Position numbers and translations under genes: made by a program
Notes under the pieces: model-generated
What the model was told of the DNA's origin: nothing
What the model saw: the letters and a program-made list of their open reading frames with translations, nothing else
The model's database searches: none
Virus record (IMG/VR): IMGVR_UViG_3300046507_000773
Location: 162,811-226,810 of that record
Origin: a virus
Length of the DNA: 64,000 nucleotides
Direction: 5' to 3' (one strand)
Shown here: one piece after another, positions 24,369-32,414 of the stretch
Layout: every line of letters starts with the position of its first letter
Position numbering within the stretch: position 1 is the first letter of the stretch

Positions 24369-25250
24369 ATGGCCACCGAAGATCAGAAACAGCAGGAACA
24401 AGAACAAGGAGCCCAGCAAAATGACGCCACGCAACAACAAGGCGACGGCACTGCTGCTGGCAGCGACGCTGCTACCGCTGCCGCTAGCAAAGGCACCGAC
24501 GCTACCGGAACCGATACTGGCGCCACCGGAACTGCTGCTGGCGCAGATGCTGCCGGCACCGCTACCGGTTCGGCCACCGATTCGTCGGCAAGTGGCGACA
24601 ACGCCGCTGATCAGCAGCCTGCTCAAGCACCGGCTCCTCAAGAGCCCGCGGCTGCACCTGTCGTACCTGCGCCCGCCCCTGCCCCAGCTGTGAAGTCGGC
24701 GCCGGCACCGAAGGCAGCTCCTGCACCGGCTCCTGTCGTCGCAGCTCCGACCACCGTGGCAGATGCCATCAACGCAGCTGCACCGGGTAACAGCCCTGTC
24801 CCGTTCTACGAAACGCCCGGCCTGTCGCGCAACGGCTCGAACTGGCTGCGTCGCCTGAACGAGTACATGGAAGCCATGCGTGCCGGCCTGCCGGTCGACG
24901 TCGAAGAAGGCAAGGCATGGCAGAAGGTCCTGTACCGCACCCTGATGAACGTCATCCACAACTCGGACGACGCCGAATTCAGCGTGCTGCTCAAGATCAT
25001 TCTGGACCAGTTCGTCGTGCACAAGGACGGCGTCTTCCACCCGAGCCACTCGATGCGCTTCGCTGAGCACATCGAACTGAACGAAGCAGAACGCGCAACG
25101 TTCTTCAACCTGGTGGACCTGCTGACGATCTCGGCCGACGCCAAAGGTCGCGAACTGCGCCTGCGCCAGGTCGATCTGAACAAGAGCCTGACCTCGGAAT
25201 TCACCGAGCAAGGCAAACAGCGCATCCGCGCTTTCCTGGGCAAGAAGTAA
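24369..25250 (+). CDS. Protein with long Ala/Pro/Thr-rich disordered N-terminus, 293 aa
   Basis: Start ATG 24369 behind AAGGAGAG. Residues 1-135 are low complexity: Gln/Glu-rich, then Ala/Thr/Gly repeats, then an Ala/Pro stretch with EPAAAPVVPAPAPAPA. Residues 140-293 are folded and helical (NWLRRLNEYMEAMRAGLPVD, ELRLRQVDLNKSL). Strong codon bias suggests high copy number, as for a virion or scaffold-like protein. No motif is recognised. It lies between the virion polymerase gene and a terminator. Confidence 0.75.
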   Translation: MATEDQKQQEQEQGAQQNDATQQQGDGTAAGSDAATAAASKGTDATGTDTGATGTAAGADAAGTATGSATDSSASGDNAADQQPAQAPAPQEPAAAPVVPAPAPAPAVKSAPAPKAAPAPAPVVAAPTTVADAINAAAPGNSPVPFYETPGLSRNGSNWLRRLNEYMEAMRAGLPVDVEEGKAWQKVLYRTLMNVIHNSDDAEFSVLLKIILDQFVVHKDGVFHPSHSMRFAEHIELNEAERATFFNLVDLLTISADAKGRELRLRQVDLNKSLTSEFTEQGKQRIRAFLGKK

Positions 25251-25266
25251 TTCCCCTGGTCATATC

Positions 25267-25295
25267 GCCCCACTCCGCAAGGGGTGGGGCTTTAT
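25267..25295 (+). terminator. Terminator with TATG
   Basis: GCCCCACTCC/GGGGTGGGGC stem with a short loop, then TTTATG. A further TATG (GTATGTATC) 15 bases on may belong to the promoter of the nuclease gene. Confidence 0.85.
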
Positions 25296-25337
25296 GCTGC
25301 CTTACTGTATGTATCTTTTTTTCTTAAGGAAAGCATC

Positions 25338-25700
25338 ATGGCTAAGGCAATACCAAAAGAGGACTATGTCCGTAAAGCAGAAGTGATTCGCGTGATCGAT
25401 GGCGACACTGTGGAACTGCGTGTGGACCTGGGCTGCGACGTCAACGTCAACATGACTTGTCGTCTGAATGGCATCAATGCGCCGGAGAAGAACACGGCAG
25501 CTGGCAAAAAAGCCAAAGCCTGGATGGAACAAACGCTTCCACCTGGCCTGCCTGTTACCGTACAGACTTTCAAAGGCGACGAGAAAGAGAAGTACGGGCG
25601 CTACCTGGCAGCCATCTACGACGACACCAAGAAGCCAAGCATCAATGACCAGTTGGTAACTGGTGGTTTCGCCGTGCCTTACGATGGCGGCAAACGCTAA
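25338..25700 (+). CDS. Staphylococcal nuclease-like (SNase/thermonuclease) protein
   Basis: 120 residues, start ATG 25338 with AAGGA. The SNase OB-fold motifs are present: VIRVIDGDTVELRVDLG near 18-34 (metal-binding Asp of IDGDT), CRLNGINAPEK near 44-54 (catalytic Arg and Asp replaced by the INAPE form), DEKEKYGRYLAAIY near 80-93 (second catalytic Arg) and INDQLVTGGFAVPYDG near the end. The usual RLxGIDxPE reads RLNGINAPE, so the Asp is Asn here. No signal peptide, so the enzyme acts in the cytoplasm or the phage nucleus. It may degrade host DNA or process phage DNA. Convergent terminator follows. Confidence 0.88.
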   Translation: MAKAIPKEDYVRKAEVIRVIDGDTVELRVDLGCDVNVNMTCRLNGINAPEKNTAAGKKAKAWMEQTLPPGLPVTVQTFKGDEKEKYGRYLAAIYDDTKKPSINDQLVTGGFAVPYDGGKR

Positions 25701-25705
25701 ACGTA

Positions 25706-25747
25706 CAGCATAAAAGCCCCGCCCTTTTGAGGCGGGGCCGTATGCCG
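25706..25747. terminator. Bidirectional terminator
   Basis: GCCCCGCC/GGCGGGGC stem between convergent genes; CAGCATAAAA on one side and CGTATGCCG on the other, so both strands show the TATG-C-G ending after the U-tract. Confidence 0.9.
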
Positions 25748-25748
25748 C

Positions 25749-27668
25749 TTAAGCGGTCTCTTCAATACGCAGGTAGCTTTCCACTGGCAGCGTCTTCTCT
25801 GCTTCCATGTACGGATTGGCTTCTGCCAAGAGTGCTTCGTCTTCAATGAAGGAGTTGAGCATCTCTTCCATCGTAGGTAGGCCAAACATCTCGGTACAGA
25901 ACTCGACTGCGTTCGTGTGACCACCGGACAGGTTGATGCCTTGTGCCCGTTTGACTGGCTCTGGCACGCCTTCGATGACCAAGACTTCCCGGTACGTTGT
26001 CGCCTTCGAGATATTGAAGACGCCTTCGTTGGTCGGGTACGCTGCGGAGACGTCCAAGTCACCGACGTGAGCACGGATGTTGGTTCGCATCCATGGCATG
26101 TCCTTGATGACCCGTAGTCCATTGTCAGCCACAAGGTGAGCAGGCAGCGTGACAATCCAGCCGTCAAGACCCACAGTTTCCTTGTCGAAGTCCGTTTCCA
26201 TCTGGTCGGATGTAGAACCGAAGATGTGGTCGAACTCCATCACGAAGAAGTGCAGCTTGTCGACAAGACGACGCGGTTGCGAATTGTAGTTCGCAAAGTC
26301 CGAGTGCTCAGCGTTCAGTGGCATGGCGATCGCTAAGTCCGTCGTCTTCTCATCCAGTTCTTCCACCGAGACGCAGTCAAACAAGTTGTACACGGTGTAT
26401 TCAAACGGATGCTTCGCTTGCATGAACTGGTGCCATTCCAGTTTCACCAGGCCATCTGCTTCCACGAAGTTCAGCTTACGGATGCCGAGGATCTTGTCGA
26501 GGATCGCATCGAGGGCGTAAGACTGTTCTTCTGCTTTACCGGTACGCACCTGACGGTACACGCACATGGCGTCGATAAAGTAGAAGCTGGCCGGGCAGTA
26601 CGCCGTGTGCCACTGCGCTGCTGGTTTGATCGGTGTGATCTTGCCGGAGGCGGTGACCTTCTGCTTGGAGCCTTGCTTGTAGCGGAAGAAGCGGTAAGGC
26701 TTCGGTACACGCGGATCGGAGAACACTTCAGCTGGATCGATGCCTTCCTTTTCCAGGGCAGCCACGGAGCGAGGTAAGTCGAAGTCGATGTTCCAGATGG
26801 CGACGAAGTCCGGTTGCCATTCATGCGCACGGCGGAAGCACTCCACAACGACCTGGCCCGAAGTATCGACGAGCACGATTTCCCACTCGATCTTGCGCTT
26901 GTCGATGTAGGACTTCAGGTAGCGGTCAGCCGAAGCGCGCAGACGCTCGATCACGTCCACATAGCCCTGGAAGAAATCCTTACGCACGGCAGTGACCACT
27001 TTGTCGCCGAACGACAGCGTACCCATCATGATGTCTTGACTACCATCGAGCACATTCGTCTCAATGTCGAACACCGCTTTCGTGAAGGGCGTAAAGAGAT
27101 CCGGCCACTTCGTCATGTACTGTTGTTTCAGAATTGCAGTGGACGAGATGTCCGAGCCGTACAGGTACGGGCTACGCTGCAATTGACGCTGGTTGCCTTT
27201 GAACCAGGGCTCACCCAGTGCTTTGGCAGCGGCCGGGATGAGGTCGCACTGGCGGCACTCGTGCTTAACGAGATTGTCCTTGTGTTCCCATTCTTTCTTT
27301 TGCTTGTGGTTGCGACGGTTCTGGCGAGTGACCCAGAACGGACGCTTGTAGTCCCAGAAGAAGCGCAGGTTCGGTTTCTTCGTGCCGTCAGGATAGTGCA
27401 CCATTTCTTTGACGACATGCAGGTCTTTCGCTCCTGCACCGTAAGGCGCGCAATACGTTGCAAAACGCGCTTCGAACTTCGGTTTTTCTTTTGGCTCAGG
27501 AGCCGACAGTTCTTGCACCTGAACGTACGAAGTTTTTACCTCTTCCTTGACTTCGATGTACGGCGCAGGTTTTACTTCCTGCACAGGTCGCACGTTGTTA
27601 ATCTGGGAAAGATCATCGATGACAGTGACTGCATCGGCCCGTCCGTTATTTAATTCTACAAGTAACAT
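25749..27668 (-). CDS. Family B DNA polymerase, exonuclease and start of palm only
   Basis: 639 residues, ATG 27668 with AAGGAAAA. The 3'-5' exonuclease signatures are present: FDIETN (Exo I, D201/E203), IWNIDFD (Exo II, N293, D295-D297) and YNLFD (Exo III, Y427, D431). Motif A appears as GDLDVSAAYP (536-545), equivalent to DxxSLYP. I find no motif B (KxxxNSxYG) and no motif C (DTD) before the stop at 25749, and the protein ends naturally at a terminator. It is therefore the N-terminal part of a split polymerase, with the catalytic remainder outside the window, or a dedicated exonuclease. Residues 1-65 are a low-complexity N-terminal extension. Confidence 0.82.
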   Translation of the reverse strand: MLLVELNNGRADAVTVIDDLSQINNVRPVQEVKPAPYIEVKEEVKTSYVQVQELSAPEPKEKPKFEARFATYCAPYGAGAKDLHVVKEMVHYPDGTKKPNLRFFWDYKRPFWVTRQNRRNHKQKKEWEHKDNLVKHECRQCDLIPAAAKALGEPWFKGNQRQLQRSPYLYGSDISSTAILKQQYMTKWPDLFTPFTKAVFDIETNVLDGSQDIMMGTLSFGDKVVTAVRKDFFQGYVDVIERLRASADRYLKSYIDKRKIEWEIVLVDTSGQVVVECFRRAHEWQPDFVAIWNIDFDLPRSVAALEKEGIDPAEVFSDPRVPKPYRFFRYKQGSKQKVTASGKITPIKPAAQWHTAYCPASFYFIDAMCVYRQVRTGKAEEQSYALDAILDKILGIRKLNFVEADGLVKLEWHQFMQAKHPFEYTVYNLFDCVSVEELDEKTTDLAIAMPLNAEHSDFANYNSQPRRLVDKLHFFVMEFDHIFGSTSDQMETDFDKETVGLDGWIVTLPAHLVADNGLRVIKDMPWMRTNIRAHVGDLDVSAAYPTNEGVFNISKATTYREVLVIEGVPEPVKRAQGINLSGGHTNAVEFCTEMFGLPTMEEMLNSFIEDEALLAEANPYMEAEKTLPVESYLRIEETA

Positions 27669-27810
27669 AGTTTTCCTTATAAAGAAGCGGAAAATCGGTC
27701 ATCAATATGAGTTTCATTAAGGGGAGGGGTTTCTTTTCGTCCCTTTCTTTTCAAATTATCAGACGGGTCAGTTAATTAAAAACCGAGCCCTCATAGAGCG
27801 AAGGATTGTC
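27669..27810. promoter_or_regulatory. Divergent control region
   Basis: 142 AT-rich bases between the polymerase gene and the first head gene. It contains a pyrimidine run (GGTTTCTTTTCGTCCC) and ends with GAAGGATTGTC before ATG 27811. No clear operator. Confidence 0.4.
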
Positions 27811-29136
27811 ATGAAAGCACTGCGTGCAGCACTGGAAGATTTGGAGGTTGAAGACCCCACTTTGGCCAAACTCGAAAAGTCCATTCAGGGCTTGACGGAA
27901 CTGGCTGATTACGCCGAACAACAAGAAGAAGTCCCTGTCGGCATCTCGATGGAGTCGATCTTCGAATCGTTCCGACCGCGTGACTTCAACGTGCAAGGTC
28001 GCCCCATTGCCTCCCTCAAACTGGCGATGGAAGAAATCCACGACCATGTGTGGGCCATCATCGTGGCTGCCGCTATCGCAATCGCTGCAGCTGTTGCCAA
28101 GTTCATGAACTGGAGCTTCGGCGCTGCACCGGGTTCCTCCGGTGGTGGTGGAGGCGGCGGCAGCGGCCACATTTCAGTTGCGGTTACCAAGGTCAAGGCC
28201 ACGGCCAAGGTCATCGAGCAGCAGGAAGTCAAGGTCGTCGAACTCAACCAGGAATTGCAAAGTGCAGCAGTTTCTGTACCGGTCGAAGAAAACAGCTCGA
28301 CCACCGTTCGCATCAATACGCTGGATGATGCGCTCAAACTCCTGCCGGATAACGAAGCGCGGGTCAATCCCGCACTGCTCTGGCTGAAGAAGCCCGACAT
28401 GCTCTCGCTTGACGTGATCAACGAAGGTGAGTTCATGAAAATGATGGAACACGTCATGGAGCACCTGCAAACGGACGAGATGGCGGCCTTCGAGCAAGAA
28501 ATGGGCAGCGTCAAGGAACTCGTGCAGCATCCGGAAAAGCTCGATGATGCGACCATCGCCAAGATCGAAAAGATCTATCACGACCTCACCCAGAAACCCG
28601 TGGGGCCTGCAAACAAACCGTTGCCGGCTCTCATCCACGAAATCAACGAAAAGCATCAACAGTTGGCTTCGTCGCGTCATGAAGAAGGCATTAGCTTTGC
28701 CGACATCATGAAGAAGATGCACAAGGCAATGCAGGGTCCCATCAGCGAACTGGAGAAGATCGTCGAGGGTACCAAGGAAATCATGGGTCACGTGCAAACC
28801 GTCACCGAAGAAATCCAGAAAGCTGCCCAAGAAGTGGCGCACAAGGTGGAGCAATCCGCAGCCGGCTCGTCGGATAAGGAAACGGGCGATCGTCTGGCCA
28901 AGGTGCTGCACATGGTGGGTGAGACCACCCGCCTCATGGCATCGGCCCTTCGCATCACGTACATCGTGGCGAAATCCATGCTGAATGTTGCTCGTCACAT
29001 TCAACAAGCTGCTCGCATCGCGCTGCGCATGCTGAAAGAACGTGTCGTCTCGCGTCTGGAATCCGAAGAAACCAAGAAGCGCGTACAAGAACTCATCACC
29101 GAGCTCACCAACGACTTCAAGAAATACGAACTTTAA
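27811..29136 (+). CDS. Head/inner-body-type structural protein with propeptide, paralogue 1
   Basis: 441 residues. Residues 1-74 are acidic and end in ASLKLAME, an [S/A]-x-E processing motif (another candidate is ISME, 45-48), then DHVWAIIVAAAIAIAAA (79-95), a hydrophobic helix, then a Gly linker. Residues 130-441 are helical and coiled-coil-like (KKMHKAMQGPISELEKIVEG). The motif-plus-helix layout recurs in the proteins at 30887, 39301 and 40730. In phiKZ, inner-body and head proteins lose N-terminal propeptides by cleavage after S/A/G-x-E by the prohead protease. I infer a packaged inner-head protein matured that way. Confidence 0.72.
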   Translation: MKALRAALEDLEVEDPTLAKLEKSIQGLTELADYAEQQEEVPVGISMESIFESFRPRDFNVQGRPIASLKLAMEEIHDHVWAIIVAAAIAIAAAVAKFMNWSFGAAPGSSGGGGGGGSGHISVAVTKVKATAKVIEQQEVKVVELNQELQSAAVSVPVEENSSTTVRINTLDDALKLLPDNEARVNPALLWLKKPDMLSLDVINEGEFMKMMEHVMEHLQTDEMAAFEQEMGSVKELVQHPEKLDDATIAKIEKIYHDLTQKPVGPANKPLPALIHEINEKHQQLASSRHEEGISFADIMKKMHKAMQGPISELEKIVEGTKEIMGHVQTVTEEIQKAAQEVAHKVEQSAAGSSDKETGDRLAKVLHMVGETTRLMASALRITYIVAKSMLNVARHIQQAARIALRMLKERVVSRLESEETKKRVQELITELTNDFKKYEL

Positions 29137-29148
29137 CCTGGAACCATT

Positions 29149-30402
29149 ATGAAAAAACTTATCCCCAGCCTGATCGGGCAGATGGGACTGGAATCGATCT
29201 CCTTCCAGGCGTCGACGATCTTCCTGGACGAACTGGCCCTGGTCATCAGTGACCTGCGCAAGATCGGCAAGAAGAACATCGAAGGCCACGAAGACATCGT
29301 TCGCCTGTCGAATGTCGTCAAGCATCACACCGGCTTGCAGGTACTGTTCCTGATCGGCAACTACGACGCGTCTGTCCGCATCCCGGCTGTCAACAAGAAC
29401 AACGTCCTGGTGAACAACTTCGTTCGCAACTTCATCTCCAGCAACGACGGCTTGCGGATGATCCAGAACTCCGACAAAGCCATCTCGGGCTCGGTCGATC
29501 TGATCAAGGGTCGCGTCACCGGCGTCTTCTGCGATGTCAGTAACGAAATCTACATGCCCGCCGACATGTTCACTGGCGAGAAGTACACGCCGGAAGAAGT
29601 CGGCGCTGTCATCCAGCACGAAATCGGTCACCTCCTGACCTACTTCGAGTACATGGCAGAGCTCGCCTCGACCAATCAGGCTCTGGCAGGCCTTGCAAAG
29701 GGCCTGGACGGCTCTGGCGACATCAAGGAGCGGGAGACTATCCTCGTCGCTCTGAAGGCCAAGAAGGGCCTCTCCAAGCTCGACGTGGAGGAACTGGCCC
29801 GCTGCAATAACAACAAGGCTGTCGAAGTCGCCGTCCTCACCAACATCGTGCAGGAATCGCGCTCGCAACTGGAACGCAGCGTCTACGACATGTCGTCCTG
29901 GGAATACCTGGCCGACCAGTACGTCGCTCGTCAAGGTGGTTCGCGTCACCTCGCCACTGCCCTGTCGAAGATCTACAAGTCCTACGGCAACATCTCGTTC
30001 CGTTCCAGCATCGGCTACGTCGCCATCGAAGCCCTGAAGCTGATGATGCTCGTCATTCTTCCAGGTCTGGGTGCCTTGCTGATCATGATGGATGGCTCGG
30101 GCGATGGCACTTACGACGTTCCGGGTGCACGTCTGAAACGTGTTCGTAACCAGGTGATCGAAAACCTGAAAGACAAGAAGCTCGACAAAGACGACATCCT
30201 GCGCCTGGAAGACGACATCAAAGCGATCGACGTGTGCCTGGAGCAGATCAACGATCGTCGCCAGTTCGTCGAGGTCTTCTGGGACTTCCTGTGGCCGAGC
30301 GCTCGCAAGGATCGCAACTTCACCAATCTGCAAAAAGAACTGGAAGCAATTGCAACCAGCGACCTGTTCCGCCAAAGCGCCCTGCTGCGCAACATGGCTT
30401 AA
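29149..30402 (+). CDS. Membrane-associated HExxH zinc metallopeptidase
   Basis: 417 residues. The zinc-binding helix HEIGH (157-161) lies in VGAVIQHEIGHLLTYFEY, and a downstream SWEYLADQYV (250-259) offers the third ligand E252 or D256, the arrangement of M48/gluzincin peptidases. A hydrophobic helix near 300-320 (LKLMMLVILPGLGALLIMM) could insert in the membrane. The N-terminus has GLESISF, like the maturation motifs of its neighbours. It lies within the inner-body gene run, so it may be packaged and injected or act during head maturation. It is not the usual phage S-type prohead protease. Start ATG 29149, 12 bases after the previous stop. Confidence 0.82.
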   Translation: MKKLIPSLIGQMGLESISFQASTIFLDELALVISDLRKIGKKNIEGHEDIVRLSNVVKHHTGLQVLFLIGNYDASVRIPAVNKNNVLVNNFVRNFISSNDGLRMIQNSDKAISGSVDLIKGRVTGVFCDVSNEIYMPADMFTGEKYTPEEVGAVIQHEIGHLLTYFEYMAELASTNQALAGLAKGLDGSGDIKERETILVALKAKKGLSKLDVEELARCNNNKAVEVAVLTNIVQESRSQLERSVYDMSSWEYLADQYVARQGGSRHLATALSKIYKSYGNISFRSSIGYVAIEALKLMMLVILPGLGALLIMMDGSGDGTYDVPGARLKRVRNQVIENLKDKKLDKDDILRLEDDIKAIDVCLEQINDRRQFVEVFWDFLWPSARKDRNFTNLQKELEAIATSDLFRQSALLRNMA

Positions 30403-30419
30403 CGTAACTAGGAATCAAC

Positions 30420-30890
30420 ATGAACGCGCAACAATCTCTGAACTTCAGCCAAATCGCAAGCCGCGCTGTGGCCAACGCAACCGACCGTAGCAAGGTCGTG
30501 GCAAGCGCTGTCGCCCTGTCGATCGTCAAGGAACTGTCTCTGCCGACGGCTCCCGTCGAAGATCCGGCGATGCACTACATCCAGATGGTGCTGCCGCAGC
30601 TGCGCAACAAGCTGTCGGCTTTCAACGAAGGCGTGGTATTCGACATCCGCTTCTCGCTCGAAGTGATCCGTCAACTGTGGATGACCCGCTATTCGGCGGC
30701 CTTCGGTTCTCGCATCTCCATGTTCAAGCCCGAGTGCTCGTTCATCGAGAACTTCACCGGCGCCTCCCACGTCATCAGCGAAGACATCTGCACGGTCCTG
30801 AACGAACACCAGGTCGCCATCGGCCTGCTGTCGGCAGCGGCGAGCAACATCTTCCAGGAAATGAAAACCGAGGCAGGGAGTCTCCTGTGA
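30420..30890 (+). CDS. Hypothetical protein, 156 aa
   Basis: ATG 30420 follows AGGAATCA. Helical small protein with Ala-rich N-terminus (SRAVANATDRSKVVASAVAL) and C-terminal LLSAAASNIFQEMK. It sits between the metallopeptidase and the second inner-body paralogue, and overlaps that gene's GTG start by four bases, so it is co-translated with it. Probably virion or assembly related by context; no motif. Confidence 0.78.
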   Translation: MNAQQSLNFSQIASRAVANATDRSKVVASAVALSIVKELSLPTAPVEDPAMHYIQMVLPQLRNKLSAFNEGVVFDIRFSLEVIRQLWMTRYSAAFGSRISMFKPECSFIENFTGASHVISEDICTVLNEHQVAIGLLSAAASNIFQEMKTEAGSLL

Positions 30891-32368
30891 GCGGCCTGAA
30901 TGACGGCTTCGAACTGGAAGGCGATAAGACCCAGTTCGTCGAGGGAGCCGAACCACTCCTCGAACCGTTCTCGGTGGATGGCGACGCGATCGACATCGTC
31001 ACCCTGGAAAACCGGATCATCGATCTGCAAGACCTGGCCGACGAAATCCGTGACGTGGACGGCATGACCCAGGACTTCGCCATGGAAGCCTTGCGCATCC
31101 TGCCAGACGTCTTGTCGGCAAGCCCGAAGCACTTCTCCAAAGCGCCGTCGATGACGCGTCTGAAGATCTCCATGGAAGAGATCGAAAAAGGTGTGTGGGC
31201 ACTGATCGCTGCTGCTGTCGTGGCAGTCATCGCAATCGTCTACAAAATCTTCAAGTGGCTCTCCGGCGACAAGTCCAGCGATGGCGCAAGCGGCGGAGGT
31301 AGTGGCGGCGCAGGCGCTGCTGCAACTAAAGCGGAAGGTAAGCTCGATGAAAATGTTCGCACCGCAGAAGCAACAAGCAAAGCAGTCGAAGGCGCGGCCG
31401 AAGCAGTCCACGAAGGGACGCAACACCTCCACAGCAATCCGGTCTCGCTCACGGGAGCCGCGGTCAAAGGCAACAAGCCTGGTGCCAGTGGCGCAGGGGA
31501 CGACAAGCCCTACACCTACAACGACTTCGATCAGCTGATCGCCAAGTTCCTGACCGACGGCAGCAAGTTCGATCATGCCAAGAAGTTCCTGGAGTCGGAC
31601 GATCCGATCTTCCACGACATCATCTCGGCGGGCGAATACAGCAAGATGGCGGCCGATGCAGGCGATGCACTCCTGTCCCTGCAAGACGTGCTCGACACTA
31701 AAGTCAAGTTGCTGGAAGAAATCCTGCGGGAAGACATCCACAGCAACGAGATGGTCGACGAGTGGAAACACAACAAGGCACTGGACAACCCTGCCTTGAT
31801 GGAGCCCATCGAACTGAAGTTCCGTGGCAACAAGGTCTCGATGGAAGAGATCTCGCGTCAGCTGCGCAGCATGAAGGAAAAGATCCAATCGAAGAAAGCG
31901 CATGAGCGCATCAACTTCGATAAGCTTTTCCAGCGCATGCATGAAGTGTACAAGAAGCCGGTCAATATGAACATCTTCAATTCCTTGAAAGGCAGCATCC
32001 GTGTTGTCGCCAAGATGGAAGAGAAGATGGCATCGATGCAAAAGCTGACCGACAACCTGGCACACGACGGCAACGCAGGTTCTGCTTCCGCTGGTGGTGT
32101 GGCTGTGCGCATTCGTCAAGTGATCCTGACCCTCGGTAAGGACACCTACGCTTACGCCGTCCTTGCTCACGAACTGAAGTTCTACGCGATGCACTCCGAA
32201 TACCTGGCCAAGGAAGCACTCGGCTTTGGTACCGAAGTCGTTCGCAAGATCGTGCATGCCATGCGCATGGATGGTCAAGAGGTGCCGAAGGAGTGGGACA
32301 AACTCCTGAAGGACCTGGATAAGCAACTGCATACCCTGCGCGAAGCTTTCCGTTCCGGCCAGTCGTAA
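30887..32368 (+). CDS. Head/inner-body-type structural protein with propeptide, paralogue 2
   Basis: 493 residues from GTG 30887, in the GTGA overlap and behind GGGAG. Acidic residues 1-97 end in KISME (95-97 = SME), followed by EIEKGVWALIAAAVVAVIA, a hydrophobic segment, and a Gly/Ser linker. This matches the layout of the protein at 27811 (LAMEEIHDHVWAIIVAAA). A second candidate site is FAME (about 65-67). The C-terminal 250 residues are coiled-coil and Lys/Glu-rich. Inference: propeptide removal by the prohead protease and packaging in the inner body. Confidence 0.72.
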   Translation: MSGLNDGFELEGDKTQFVEGAEPLLEPFSVDGDAIDIVTLENRIIDLQDLADEIRDVDGMTQDFAMEALRILPDVLSASPKHFSKAPSMTRLKISMEEIEKGVWALIAAAVVAVIAIVYKIFKWLSGDKSSDGASGGGSGGAGAAATKAEGKLDENVRTAEATSKAVEGAAEAVHEGTQHLHSNPVSLTGAAVKGNKPGASGAGDDKPYTYNDFDQLIAKFLTDGSKFDHAKKFLESDDPIFHDIISAGEYSKMAADAGDALLSLQDVLDTKVKLLEEILREDIHSNEMVDEWKHNKALDNPALMEPIELKFRGNKVSMEEISRQLRSMKEKIQSKKAHERINFDKLFQRMHEVYKKPVNMNIFNSLKGSIRVVAKMEEKMASMQKLTDNLAHDGNAGSASAGGVAVRIRQVILTLGKDTYAYAVLAHELKFYAMHSEYLAKEALGFGTEVVRKIVHAMRMDGQEVPKEWDKLLKDLDKQLHTLREAFRSGQS

Positions 32369-32370
32369 GA

Positions 32371-32412
32371 CAGCATAAAAGCCCCACCCCAAAAGGGTGG
32401 GGCCGTATGCCG
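32371..32412. terminator. Bidirectional terminator
   Basis: GCCCCACCC/GGGTGGGGC stem between convergent genes, with CAGCATAAAA on one side and CGTATGCCG on the other. Confidence 0.9.
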
Positions 32413-32414
32413 GA

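Noticed and set aside
28174-30375. 733-codon - strand ORF
   Set aside because: Shadow of the inner-body and metallopeptidase genes, which have clear motifs (HEIGH, processing sites).
27811-32368. Idea that the hydrophobic helices of 27811 and 30887 mark holins
   Set aside because: The proteins are large, soluble elsewhere, and the helix follows a processing motif; no endolysin is adjacent.
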